A DNA stretch of 64,000 nt from G965215145 sp965215145 (GTDB lineage: Bacteria > Bacteroidota > Rhodothermia > Rhodothermales > JANQRZ01): positions 2,728,001-2,792,000 of the forward strand of contig OZ244038.1 of assembly GCA_965215145.1 (NCBI GenBank), read 5' to 3'. Positions 1-7,379 of this stretch are shown here, in pieces (position 1 is the first letter of the stretch; each line of letters begins with the position of its first letter). The notes under the pieces are model-generated. The model did no database searches. It saw nothing but the letters and a program-made list of their open reading frames with translations, and was not told where the DNA came from. A program made the translations under genes and the position numbers.

Positions 1-1
1 C

Positions 2-2083
2 TTCACCCTCGATCTGGAAGACGGCATCGCGCTCTACGTCGCCGACGCCGAGACGGGCCGGGCCCGGCGCGTCACCGACCGGGTGCTCAACGACGCCGCG
101 CCGGGCGCCGCCTTCGCGTGGATCCCCCGGGAGGACGCCCTCGTCGTCCGGGCCGTGCCGGAGGGCCGGAGGGCGGCGCCGGAGGAGCCCGCCGTCCCCG
201 CCGGCCCGACGGTGCAGGAGACGGCGGGCGAGGCCGCCCCCGCGCGGACTTACCAGAACCTCTTGGAAAATGCCCACGACGAGGCGCTGTTCGAGCATTA
301 CCTCGCCTCCGAGCTGCTCGTGGTGAGCCTCGACGGGGAGAGCCGGAGCCTCGGGGTCGAGGGGCTGCTGCTGAGCGTCGAGCCCGCGCCGGACGGGCGG
401 CACCTGCTGGTCGAGCGGACGCACCGGCCGTTCTCGTACCTCGTCCCCATCTCCCGCTTCCCGCGCCGGATGACGGTCCACCACCTCGACACCGGCCGGG
501 AGGTCGCGGAGGTCGCCGCGCTCCCGCTGGCCGAGGACGTGCCGATCGGGTTCGGCTCGGTGCGGACGGGCCGGCGCACGGTCGGCTGGCGGGCCGACGC
601 GCCGGCGACGCTGTATTTCGTCGAGGCGCTCGACGGCGGCGACATCCGCGCCGAGGCGGAGGTCCGCGACCGGCTCGCGCTCCTGGAGCCGCCGTTCACC
701 GGGGAGCCCGTGCCGCTCGCCACCCTCCCCCTCCGCTACTCGAACGCGTGGTGGGGCACGGACGACCTCGCGCTCGTGCAGGAGTACCTCTGGCAGACCA
801 GGACGCGGCGGGTCCACGCCGTCGACCCCTCCGACCCCGGCGCCGAGCCGCGGCTGCTGTTCGACGTCTCGTTCGAGGACCGCTACGCCGACCCCGGCTC
901 CCCCGTCACCCTCCCCAACGACGCCGGCTTCCCCGTGCTCGCCACGGCCGACGGCGGGGGGAGCCTGTTCCTCACCGGCACCGGCGCCTCACCCGAGGGG
1001 AACCGCCCGTTCCTCCGCCGCCTCGACGTCGCCACCGGCGAGACGGAGGAGCTGTTCCGTTCCGAAGCCCCGTTCTACGAGCGGCCCATCGGCCCCGTCA
1101 GCGTCGAGGAGCGGACGATCATCACCCGCCGTGAGACGGCCACGGAGCCGCCGAACTACTACCTCCGTGATTTGGATGACGGGACGGCCGTGGCGCTGAC
1201 GGACTTCGCGCACCCGTACCCCGAGCTCGCCGAGGTCCAGAAGGAGACCGTCCAGTACGAGCGCGCCGACGGCGTCCCGCTCTCAGCCACGCTCTACCTC
1301 CCCGCCGGCTACGACGCCGCGCGCGACGGCCCGCTCCCGACGCTGGTGTGGGCCTACCCCCGCGAGTTCAAGAGCGCCGCCGCCGCCGGCCAGCGCGACG
1401 ACTCGCCGTACCAGTTCAAGCGGGTCAGCTACTGGGGCGCCGTCCCGTTCGTGACCCGCGGCTACGCCGTCCTCGACGACGCCGCTATGCCGGTCATCGG
1501 CGAGGGCGACGAGGAGCCGAACGACTCGTTCCGCCGGCAGCTCGTCGCGGGCGCCGAGGCCGCGATCCGGGAGGGCGTCCGCCGCGGCGTCGTGAACCCC
1601 GAGCGCGTCGCCGTCGGCGGCCACTCCTACGGCGCCTTCATGGCGGGGAACCTGCTGGCGCACTCCGACCTCTTCCGCGCCGGCATCGCCCGGAGCGGGG
1701 CCTACAACCGGACGCTCACCCCGTTCGGCTTCCAGGCCGAGGAGCGGACGTACTGGGACGCCCCGGAGGTCTACTACACCATGAGCCCGTTCATGCACGC
1801 CGACGCCGTGGACGAGCCGCTCCTGATGATCCACGGCGCGGCCGACAACAACTCCGGCACGTTCCCGATGCAGAGCGAGCGGTTCTACAACGCCGTCAAG
1901 GGCCTCGGGGGGACGGCGCGGCTGGTGATGCTCCCGCACGAGAGCCACGGCTACCGCGCCCGCGAGTCCGTGCTGCACATGCTGTGGGAGGAGGACCGCT
2001 GGCTGGAGGAGCACGTCAAGCAGGCCGGCCCGCGCGAATCCGCCGGCGCCGCCCTCCCCAGCGACGCCTCGGGGGGCGAGTGA
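2..2083 (+). CDS. S9-family prolyl oligopeptidase-like serine peptidase (5' end outside the window)
   Basis: This is the C-terminal part of a peptidase with a beta-propeller followed by an alpha/beta-hydrolase domain. The reading frame is open from base 2 with no stop, so the GTG at 83 is internal and the true start lies upstream. The nucleophile motif GGHSYGAFM carries the catalytic Ser at 1625-1627. The acid is probably the Asp of HGAADNNSGTF and the base the His of PHESHGYR, the usual Ser-Asp-His order of family S9. The N-terminal visible half is rich in repeated short strands, as expected for the propeller. Family members of this kind are exported or periplasmic and cleave peptides, but the signal peptide, if any, is not in view. 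The stop overlaps the next gene by one base (TGATG), suggesting co-transcription. Confidence 0.9.
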   Translation, partial: FTLDLEDGIALYVADAETGRARRVTDRVLNDAAPGAAFAWIPREDALVVRAVPEGRRAAPEEPAVPAGPTVQETAGEAAPARTYQNLLENAHDEALFEHYLASELLVVSLDGESRSLGVEGLLLSVEPAPDGRHLLVERTHRPFSYLVPISRFPRRMTVHHLDTGREVAEVAALPLAEDVPIGFGSVRTGRRTVGWRADAPATLYFVEALDGGDIRAEAEVRDRLALLEPPFTGEPVPLATLPLRYSNAWWGTDDLALVQEYLWQTRTRRVHAVDPSDPGAEPRLLFDVSFEDRYADPGSPVTLPNDAGFPVLATADGGGSLFLTGTGASPEGNRPFLRRLDVATGETEELFRSEAPFYERPIGPVSVEERTIITRRETATEPPNYYLRDLDDGTAVALTDFAHPYPELAEVQKETVQYERADGVPLSATLYLPAGYDAARDGPLPTLVWAYPREFKSAAAAGQRDDSPYQFKRVSYWGAVPFVTRGYAVLDDAAMPVIGEGDEEPNDSFRRQLVAGAEAAIREGVRRGVVNPERVAVGGHSYGAFMAGNLLAHSDLFRAGIARSGAYNRTLTPFGFQAEERTYWDAPEVYYTMSPFMHADAVDEPLLMIHGAADNNSGTFPMQSERFYNAVKGLGGTARLVMLPHESHGYRARESVLHMLWEEDRWLEEHVKQAGPRESAGAALPSDASGGE

Positions 2084-2526
2084 TGCCGCGACAGCTCCCG
2101 CCGAAGTGTGCCTGGACCGGCGAGTGGACCGACCGGGCGGTGCCCGTCGAGGTCGCCGCCACGGACCGGTTCGGCCGGCCGGCGCCACCGCGGACGCTGC
2201 ACGTCTCCCCGGAGCACGAGGCGGAGCTGCGCGCCTTCGCCGAGCGCGCCCGCCGCTACGGCCGCCCCTTCCTGCTCACGATGGCCGGCCTCACGCTGGC
2301 GATGGTCGTCGTCGCCGTGCTGGGCACCGCGGACGTGCTCTCCGAGTCCGCTACGGCGGCCCTCATCGGGCTGCTGACGGCCCTCGTCGGTCTCACGATC
2401 ATCGTGATGCCGTTCGCCACCCCGGAGACGGTGGGGGGCCTGGGCGTTCGGGCATCTGTCCGGCTGGCGCGCGTGGTCGGTGTCGCCACAATCGGGCTCG
2501 GCGTCGTGATCGCGCTGCTGGGATAG
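2083..2526 (+). CDS. Small three-helix membrane protein, function unknown
   Basis: The predicted protein has 147 residues. It starts at an ATG whose A is the last base of the upstream peptidase stop codon (TGATG), so translational coupling is likely. The first 60 residues are soluble and charged, with a single Cys near the N-terminus. Three hydrophobic segments follow, at about residues 66-84, 89-113 and 129-147, the last one ending the protein. I recognise no family. It is convergent with hemE, with only about 30 bases between the two stops, and no obvious hairpin terminator is visible there. Existence is supported by the overlap and clear membrane segments; function is unassigned. Confidence 0.7.
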   Translation: MPRQLPPKCAWTGEWTDRAVPVEVAATDRFGRPAPPRTLHVSPEHEAELRAFAERARRYGRPFLLTMAGLTLAMVVVAVLGTADVLSESATAALIGLLTALVGLTIIVMPFATPETVGGLGVRASVRLARVVGVATIGLGVVIALLG

Positions 2527-2556
2527 CCGACGCGGCAGGCGAGGCAGGACCGCGCC

Positions 2557-3663
2557 TCACCCCGCCATCGAGAGCTCCTGCACGGCGCGGACGAAGGCCC
2601 CGGCGTGCTCAGGGTCGTGGCTCGGTAGCATCCCGTGGCCGAGGTTGGCGATGACCCCGGTGAGATCGCCGCCGGCGCCGAACCCCGCGAGCATCGCCTC
2701 GACGTGCCGGCGGATGGCGGTAGGCGGGGCGAACAGCGCGGCCGGGTCGAGGTTGCCCTGGAGCGCAGCGCGGTCCCCAACGATCATCCGCGCCGCCGCC
2801 GGCATCACCGTCCAGTCCAGCCCGATCACGTCGTAGGCCGTGTCGGCGAGGGCATCGAGGGCGTAGTGCGCGCCGCGCGCGAAGACGACGAGCGGGACCC
2901 CCGGGTGGCGCGCCTTCAGCCGCTCGGCGATCTCGGTGAGGTGTGGCAGCGCGAACTCGGCGAACTGCGTCGGCCCCAGCACGCCCGCCCACGAATCGAA
3001 CACCTGGAGGGCCTGCGCCCCCGCCTCGGCCTGCGCCGCGAGGTGCTCGACGACGACCTCGGTGGTCGCCGCGAGGAGCCGCTTCGCCGCCTCAGGGTGG
3101 GCGTAGAGCCACCCCTTGCTCTTGGCGAACTGCTTGCTCCCGCCCCCCTCGATCATGTAGGCCGAGAGCGTCCACGGCGCCCCCGCGAACCCGATCAGCG
3201 GGACCCGCCCGCCGATCCGCCGGCGGGTTAGCGTGATCGCGTCGTAGACGTAGCCGAGCGCGTCGCGCACGTCGGGCGCCGCCTCCCCCACGCCCTTCAC
3301 CCGGCCGAGGTCGTCGGGGGTGTCGAGCGGTTGGGGGAAGTGCGGCCCCTTGCCCTTGACCATCACGACCTCGAGCCCCATCGCCTGCGGGACGACGAGG
3401 ATGTCGGAGAAGATGATGGCGGCGTCCAGCGGGAAGCGGCGCAGCGGCTGGAGCGTGACCTCGCACGCGAGCTCCGGCGTCCGGCAGACGGTGAAGAAGT
3501 CGTGCTCGGCACGGACGGCCTGGAACTCGGGGAGGTAGCGCCCGGCCTGCCGCATCATCCACACCGGCACGCGCTCGGTCGGCTCGCGGCGGGCGGCGCG
3601 GAGGAGGAGGTCGTTCTTGAGCGGGGCGAACTCCGGGGGACCCCCGGCGGGAGAATCAGGCAC
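2557..3663 (-). CDS. hemE: Uroporphyrinogen decarboxylase
   Basis: It removes the four acetate carboxyls of uroporphyrinogen III to give coproporphyrinogen III, in the cytoplasm, as the last step encoded in this operon. The 368-residue length is typical. The signature WMMRQAGRYLPEF near residue 35 contains the conserved Arg residues that bind the substrate, and FSDILVVPQAMG and GFAGAPWTLSAYMIEG are standard UroD motifs. The ATG at 3663 overlaps the end of hemD by eight bases. It is the most distal gene of the minus-strand cluster hemA-hemC-lipoprotein-hemD-hemE. Confidence 0.96.
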   Translation of the reverse strand: MPDSPAGGPPEFAPLKNDLLLRAARREPTERVPVWMMRQAGRYLPEFQAVRAEHDFFTVCRTPELACEVTLQPLRRFPLDAAIIFSDILVVPQAMGLEVVMVKGKGPHFPQPLDTPDDLGRVKGVGEAAPDVRDALGYVYDAITLTRRRIGGRVPLIGFAGAPWTLSAYMIEGGGSKQFAKSKGWLYAHPEAAKRLLAATTEVVVEHLAAQAEAGAQALQVFDSWAGVLGPTQFAEFALPHLTEIAERLKARHPGVPLVVFARGAHYALDALADTAYDVIGLDWTVMPAAARMIVGDRAALQGNLDPAALFAPPTAIRRHVEAMLAGFGAGGDLTGVIANLGHGMLPSHDPEHAGAFVRAVQELSMAG

Positions 3664-4369
3664 GGGCGAGGACGGCGGCGGCGAGCGCCTCGGGGGTGGG
3701 GTGGGCGGCGACGGCTTCGGGCGGGTGGCCGGCGGCGCGGAGGGCGGCGGCGGTGGTCGGTCCTATCGCGGCCGTCCGGAGGCTGTTCCACGGAAACCCC
3801 GCGGAGGCGAGCGCGGCCTCGACGCCGGAGGGGCTGAAGAACGCGGTCCACTCCGGCGCCGGCTCGGGGAGGCGGACGGGGAGCAGCAGCGTGCGGTACA
3901 CCGTCACCTCCTCGAACGGGATGCGTGCCGCGTCCAGAGCCTCGGGGAGATCGTCGCGGCGGCGGTCTCCGGCGAGGAACAGCAGCGGTTTCGTCGGTGG
4001 CTCCGCGCCAATCACCGCGGCGAGCGCGGCGGCGGTGCCGGCCCCCTCCCCCGTCGCCTCCAACCCGAGCGCCCGCGCCGCCTCGCCCGTCGCCGGGCCG
4101 ACGGCGAACGCCGGCCGCTCCCGCCACGCCTCCGGCAACTCGCCCGCTCGTCGCACCGCTTCGGCCGCGCGGGGGCTGGTGAGGACGAGCCCCCCGTACC
4201 GCCCCGGCTGCCTCAGCCGCTCCGCTAGCGCCTCCCCGTCCACGAACTCGAACCGCAGCGACGGCACGCACACCGCCTCGAACCCCACCGCCTCGAACGC
4301 AGCGACGAACGGGTCGGGCGCGCCGCGCGCGGTGCGGAGCAGCACGATACGCAGGCTGTCCCCGTTCAC
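3656..4369 (-). CDS. hemD: Uroporphyrinogen-III synthase
   Basis: It cyclises hydroxymethylbilane to uroporphyrinogen III with inversion of ring D. The 237 residues are close to the family norm. Sequence conservation in HemD is always low, but the pattern VLLTSPRAAEAV-like (here GLVLTSPRAAEAVRRAG), FAVGPATGEAARALG, FFSPSGVEAAL and AAIGPTTAAALRAAG matches the two-lobed HemD fold. The start is a GTG at 4369 that forms a GTGA overlap with the upstream lipoprotein gene. A longer in-frame extension exists upstream but would run across that gene, so it was rejected. Its position between hemC and hemE supports the call. Confidence 0.9.
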   Translation of the reverse strand: MNGDSLRIVLLRTARGAPDPFVAAFEAVGFEAVCVPSLRFEFVDGEALAERLRQPGRYGGLVLTSPRAAEAVRRAGELPEAWRERPAFAVGPATGEAARALGLEATGEGAGTAAALAAVIGAEPPTKPLLFLAGDRRRDDLPEALDAARIPFEEVTVYRTLLLPVRLPEPAPEWTAFFSPSGVEAALASAGFPWNSLRTAAIGPTTAAALRAAGHPPEAVAAHPTPEALAAAVLARA

Positions 4370-4959
4370 CGCTCCCCCTCCCTCCGCTGCTCTTCCCGAG
4401 CATGAGGGGCCCACGGATCCGTAAAGGGAGACCACGTCATGGGGTAAAGCTGAAGCGACCGGAGCACCGGCTCGACATCGTCGCACGGGGCCAGCGGCGG
4501 GCACCGCACCCACACGAGCACGCCGATTTCGGTGTACTGCCCGGGGATGGCCCCCCGCGAGCGCAGCCCGTACCGCTGGGCGAGGTAGACCGCGTGGATC
4601 GTGGTCTGCCCGCCCGGCGGGGCCGGTGCCCGACTCAGCTCGACCTCGTGGCCGTTGACGACATCCCTCCGCATCGCGCTCTCCGGCGGGCGCACTGCGC
4701 GTAGGGGGAGCCTGCTGCTGTGCGCGTAGCGGTATTCGAGCGTGACGCGCCCGCGGCTGAAGCGGCCTGCGCGGATGGACCGTGCGGCGACGGAGTCCGG
4801 CAGTGGGGCGGGCTCGAACCCCGGCGGGAGGGCGAAGCGGAAGAGGCTGTCGACCTCGACGCGCGTCCACCCCGGCTCCAGCGGGAGGTCACGAAGCTCC
4901 GGCGTGCAGCCGGCGACGAGCGCGAGCAGCGCGAGGGGGACGGTCCGGCGGGCGCTCAC
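4366..4959 (-). CDS. Predicted lipoprotein embedded in the heme operon
   Basis: The predicted protein has 197 residues with a lipoprotein signal MSARRTVPLALLALVAGC, whose lipobox (LVAGC) places the acylated Cys at residue 18. The mature part has no family I recognise. It contains an LPPGFEP segment and a YRYAHSS segment that suggest a small beta-rich domain. Both ends use GTGA overlaps: its GTG start overlaps the hemC stop and its TGA overlaps the hemD GTG. It is therefore locked into the tetrapyrrole operon both by transcription and by translation. A role linked to heme or to envelope delivery of heme is only a context inference. Confidence 0.8.
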   Translation of the reverse strand: MSARRTVPLALLALVAGCTPELRDLPLEPGWTRVEVDSLFRFALPPGFEPAPLPDSVAARSIRAGRFSRGRVTLEYRYAHSSRLPLRAVRPPESAMRRDVVNGHEVELSRAPAPPGGQTTIHAVYLAQRYGLRSRGAIPGQYTEIGVLVWVRCPPLAPCDDVEPVLRSLQLYPMTWSPFTDPWAPHAREEQRREGER

Positions 4960-5915
4960 GTTAGCCGCACGTCCGGCGGGTGCTCCTCACGGATGGCGCT
5001 GAGGATAGCGCCTGCACCCCGGTCCAGCAACCGCTCGGCGAGGCGGACGCCCAGCACCTCGGCCTCGTCGGTGCCCCCCTCCATCCGGTCGCGGACGAGG
5101 GCGGAGCCGTCGAGCGCGGCGACGGCCCCTTCGAGTCGAAGCCTATTCCCCTCCACCGTCGCGTGCGCGGCGACGGGGACCTGGCAGCCGCCTTCGAGCC
5201 GGCGGAGCAGCGCCCGCTCCGCCGCCGTCGCGCGGGTCGCGGCCTCGTCGGCGAGGGCGGCGCGGACGGCCTCCGCCGTGGCCGTGTCGGCTGCGGCGGT
5301 GACGACGCCGAGGGCGCCCTGCCCGACGGCCGGGAGCATGATCCCGGGATCGATCCGCTCGGTGATCCGCCCCTCCAGCCCGAGCCGGATGAGCCCGGCG
5401 GCGGCGAGGATCAGCCCGTGCCAGCCGTCCCCCTCCGGCGGCCCGCTTTCGTCCAGCTTCCGGATGCGCGTCGGGACGTTGCCGCGGACGGGGACGACGC
5501 GGAGGTCGGGCCGCCACGCGAGGAGCTGCGCCTGCCGCCGCAGCGACGACGTGCCGATGACGGCGCCGGCCGGGAGGTCGGAGAGGCGGCCGGGGAACTG
5601 GGGATGGGCGACGAAGGCATCCCACGGCTCCGCGCGCCCCGGGACGGCGGCGAGCGCGAGGCCGTCGGGGAGCGCCGTCGGGAGGTCCTTCAGGGAGTGG
5701 ACGGCGAGCCCGATCCGCCCGGCGAGCAGGGCGCGGTCGAGCTCCTGCGTGAAGAGCCCCTTGTCGCCGATCTCGGCGAGGGGCACGTCGAGGATGCGGT
5801 CGCCCTTCGTCGTGAAGGTCACGACCTCGACCGGGTGGCCGGCGGCGCGGAGGCGGGCGGCGACGTGGTCGGCCTGCCAGAGCGCGAGCCTACTCCCGCG
5901 CGTCCCGAGCTTCAT
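4956..5915 (-). CDS. hemC: Hydroxymethylbilane synthase (porphobilinogen deaminase)
   Basis: It polymerises four porphobilinogens to hydroxymethylbilane. The 319-residue protein starts MKLGTRGSRLALWQADHV and contains TTKGDRILD, AVHSLKDLP, GTSSLRRQAQLL and VRGNVPTRIRKL, all diagnostic. The Cys of LEGGCQVP is the attachment site of the dipyrromethane cofactor. The ATG at 5915 lies inside the end of hemA (26-base overlap). A longer upstream frame is only the antisense-type shadow of hemA coding. The stop TGA overlaps the GTG of the lipoprotein gene. Confidence 0.96.
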   Translation of the reverse strand: MKLGTRGSRLALWQADHVAARLRAAGHPVEVVTFTTKGDRILDVPLAEIGDKGLFTQELDRALLAGRIGLAVHSLKDLPTALPDGLALAAVPGRAEPWDAFVAHPQFPGRLSDLPAGAVIGTSSLRRQAQLLAWRPDLRVVPVRGNVPTRIRKLDESGPPEGDGWHGLILAAAGLIRLGLEGRITERIDPGIMLPAVGQGALGVVTAAADTATAEAVRAALADEAATRATAAERALLRRLEGGCQVPVAAHATVEGNRLRLEGAVAALDGSALVRDRMEGGTDEAEVLGVRLAERLLDRGAGAILSAIREEHPPDVRLT

Positions 5916-7251
5916 CGGCGGCCTCGGCAGGAGCGGTGGCGGAGCGGGCGCCGTGGTCGTGGGGGCAGCCCGGCGCCTCGGAGGCCGCGGCGTCCTCGTC
6001 TTCGCAGTCGGGCCGGGCGAAGACGTGCTGGAGGAACCGGACGCCGCGGGCGAAGTCGAGGCTGTCGGCGCCGGTGGCCTTGAGGCGGACGATGGGGACG
6101 GCGAGGAGCTTCTGGAGGATCGAGCGCGTGAGGCGGTCGAGCTCCTCGCGGTCGGCGCCCTCGAAGCGGTGGGCGTGCTGCCGGATGGCCTCGGCGCGGA
6201 TGGCCTCGAACGTCTCGCGCAGCGCGTGCAGCGCCGGGCGCAGCGACTCGTGGTGGAGCTCCCAGCCGACGAACTCGTCGAGGCACTCGCGGCAGATGGC
6301 CTCGGCGGCGGGGAGGGCAGCCGCGCGGCGGGCCGCCGTCCGCTCGACGCCCTCCGAGAGCGCGTCGAGGTCGAGCAGCGTGTACCCGGCGAGGCCACCG
6401 ACGGCGGGCTCGACGTTCCGGGGTACGGCGACGTCCACGACGAGGGCTGGGGCGCCATCGCGCGGGGGGAGCGCGTCCGCCCGGAGGACCGGCTCGGGCG
6501 CGCCGCTGGCGACGAGGACGAGGTCGGCCGCGCCGGCGGCGGCGTGCCGCCCGTCCCACCCGACGACCTCCGCGCCGAACTCGGCGGCGGCGGCCTCGGC
6601 CCGCTCGCGCGAGCGGTTGGCGACGGCGAGGCGGCGGACGCCCATCTGCCGGAGCGCGCGGAGCGCGGCGGCCCCCATCCGCCCGGCCCCGACGAGGAGC
6701 ACGCGGCGCCCGGCGAGCCCGCCCGGCAGCGCCTCGAAGTGGCGGCGGGCGGCCTGCACGGCGCGGCTGGAGACCGACGCGGCGCCGTCGGTGAGGGCGG
6801 TCTCGGTGCGGACGCGCTTGGCGGCGCGGAAGGCCGTGTGCATCAGCCGGTGCAGCACGGTCCCGACGCGGCCGGCGTCGACGGCCTCGCGGTACGCCTC
6901 CTTGACTTGCGCGAGGATCTGGGCGTCCCCGAGGACCTGCGAGCGGAGCCCGGCGGCGACGCCGATGGCGTGGAGCACGGCCGCCTCGTCTTCGAGCCAG
7001 AACGCCTGCCGCTCCGGCCACGGCGCCCCGGCCGAGAAGCTCAGCGCCGCCTGCACCGCCGCCGCGTCGGCCGCCGTGCCGAAGAGGTAGACCTCGGTGC
7101 GGTTGCACGTCGAGAGCAGCGCGACCTCGGCGTCCTCGGAGAGCGGGAGGTGTCCGTAGAGCCGCCGCCGCGTGTCGGCGTCGAGGGCGAACGCCTCGCG
7201 CGCGGCGACGGGCGCCGTCTCGTAGTTCAGCCCGAAGGCGTAGTGGGTCAT
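5890..7251 (-). CDS. hemA: Glutamyl-tRNA reductase
   Basis: It reduces glutamyl-tRNA(Glu) to glutamate-1-semialdehyde with NADPH, the committed C5-pathway step. The 453 residues include the nucleophile Cys49 in LLSTCNRTEVY, GDAQILAQVKEAY near 108-120, and the dinucleotide-binding GAGRMG at about 188-193, followed by the dimerisation helices. The ATG at 7251 gives the canonical MTHYAFGLNYETAP start. The last 40 residues are a family-atypical acidic tail containing CEDED and GCPHDHG, with a Cys-Pro pair that could be a heme regulatory motif. It is the first gene of the hem cluster. No hemB or hemL is in the window. Confidence 0.96.
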   Translation of the reverse strand: MTHYAFGLNYETAPVAAREAFALDADTRRRLYGHLPLSEDAEVALLSTCNRTEVYLFGTAADAAAVQAALSFSAGAPWPERQAFWLEDEAAVLHAIGVAAGLRSQVLGDAQILAQVKEAYREAVDAGRVGTVLHRLMHTAFRAAKRVRTETALTDGAASVSSRAVQAARRHFEALPGGLAGRRVLLVGAGRMGAAALRALRQMGVRRLAVANRSRERAEAAAAEFGAEVVGWDGRHAAAGAADLVLVASGAPEPVLRADALPPRDGAPALVVDVAVPRNVEPAVGGLAGYTLLDLDALSEGVERTAARRAAALPAAEAICRECLDEFVGWELHHESLRPALHALRETFEAIRAEAIRQHAHRFEGADREELDRLTRSILQKLLAVPIVRLKATGADSLDFARGVRFLQHVFARPDCEDEDAAASEAPGCPHDHGARSATAPAEAADEARDARE

Positions 7252-7379
7252 CCGGGGGGGGTGTGGGAGCGCGGTGGACGTTAAACGCGCGTGTCGGCCG
7301 GGGGAATGAACCCCAATTGAAGGTGCGGTGCTTTCGGGACGAAACGCAAGTCCTATGCCGACCCCCCAGCCCGTCGAGC

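Noticed and set aside
2557..7251. A full heme pathway in the window
   Set aside because: hemB, hemL and the late steps are absent. Only hemA, hemC, hemD and hemE are present.
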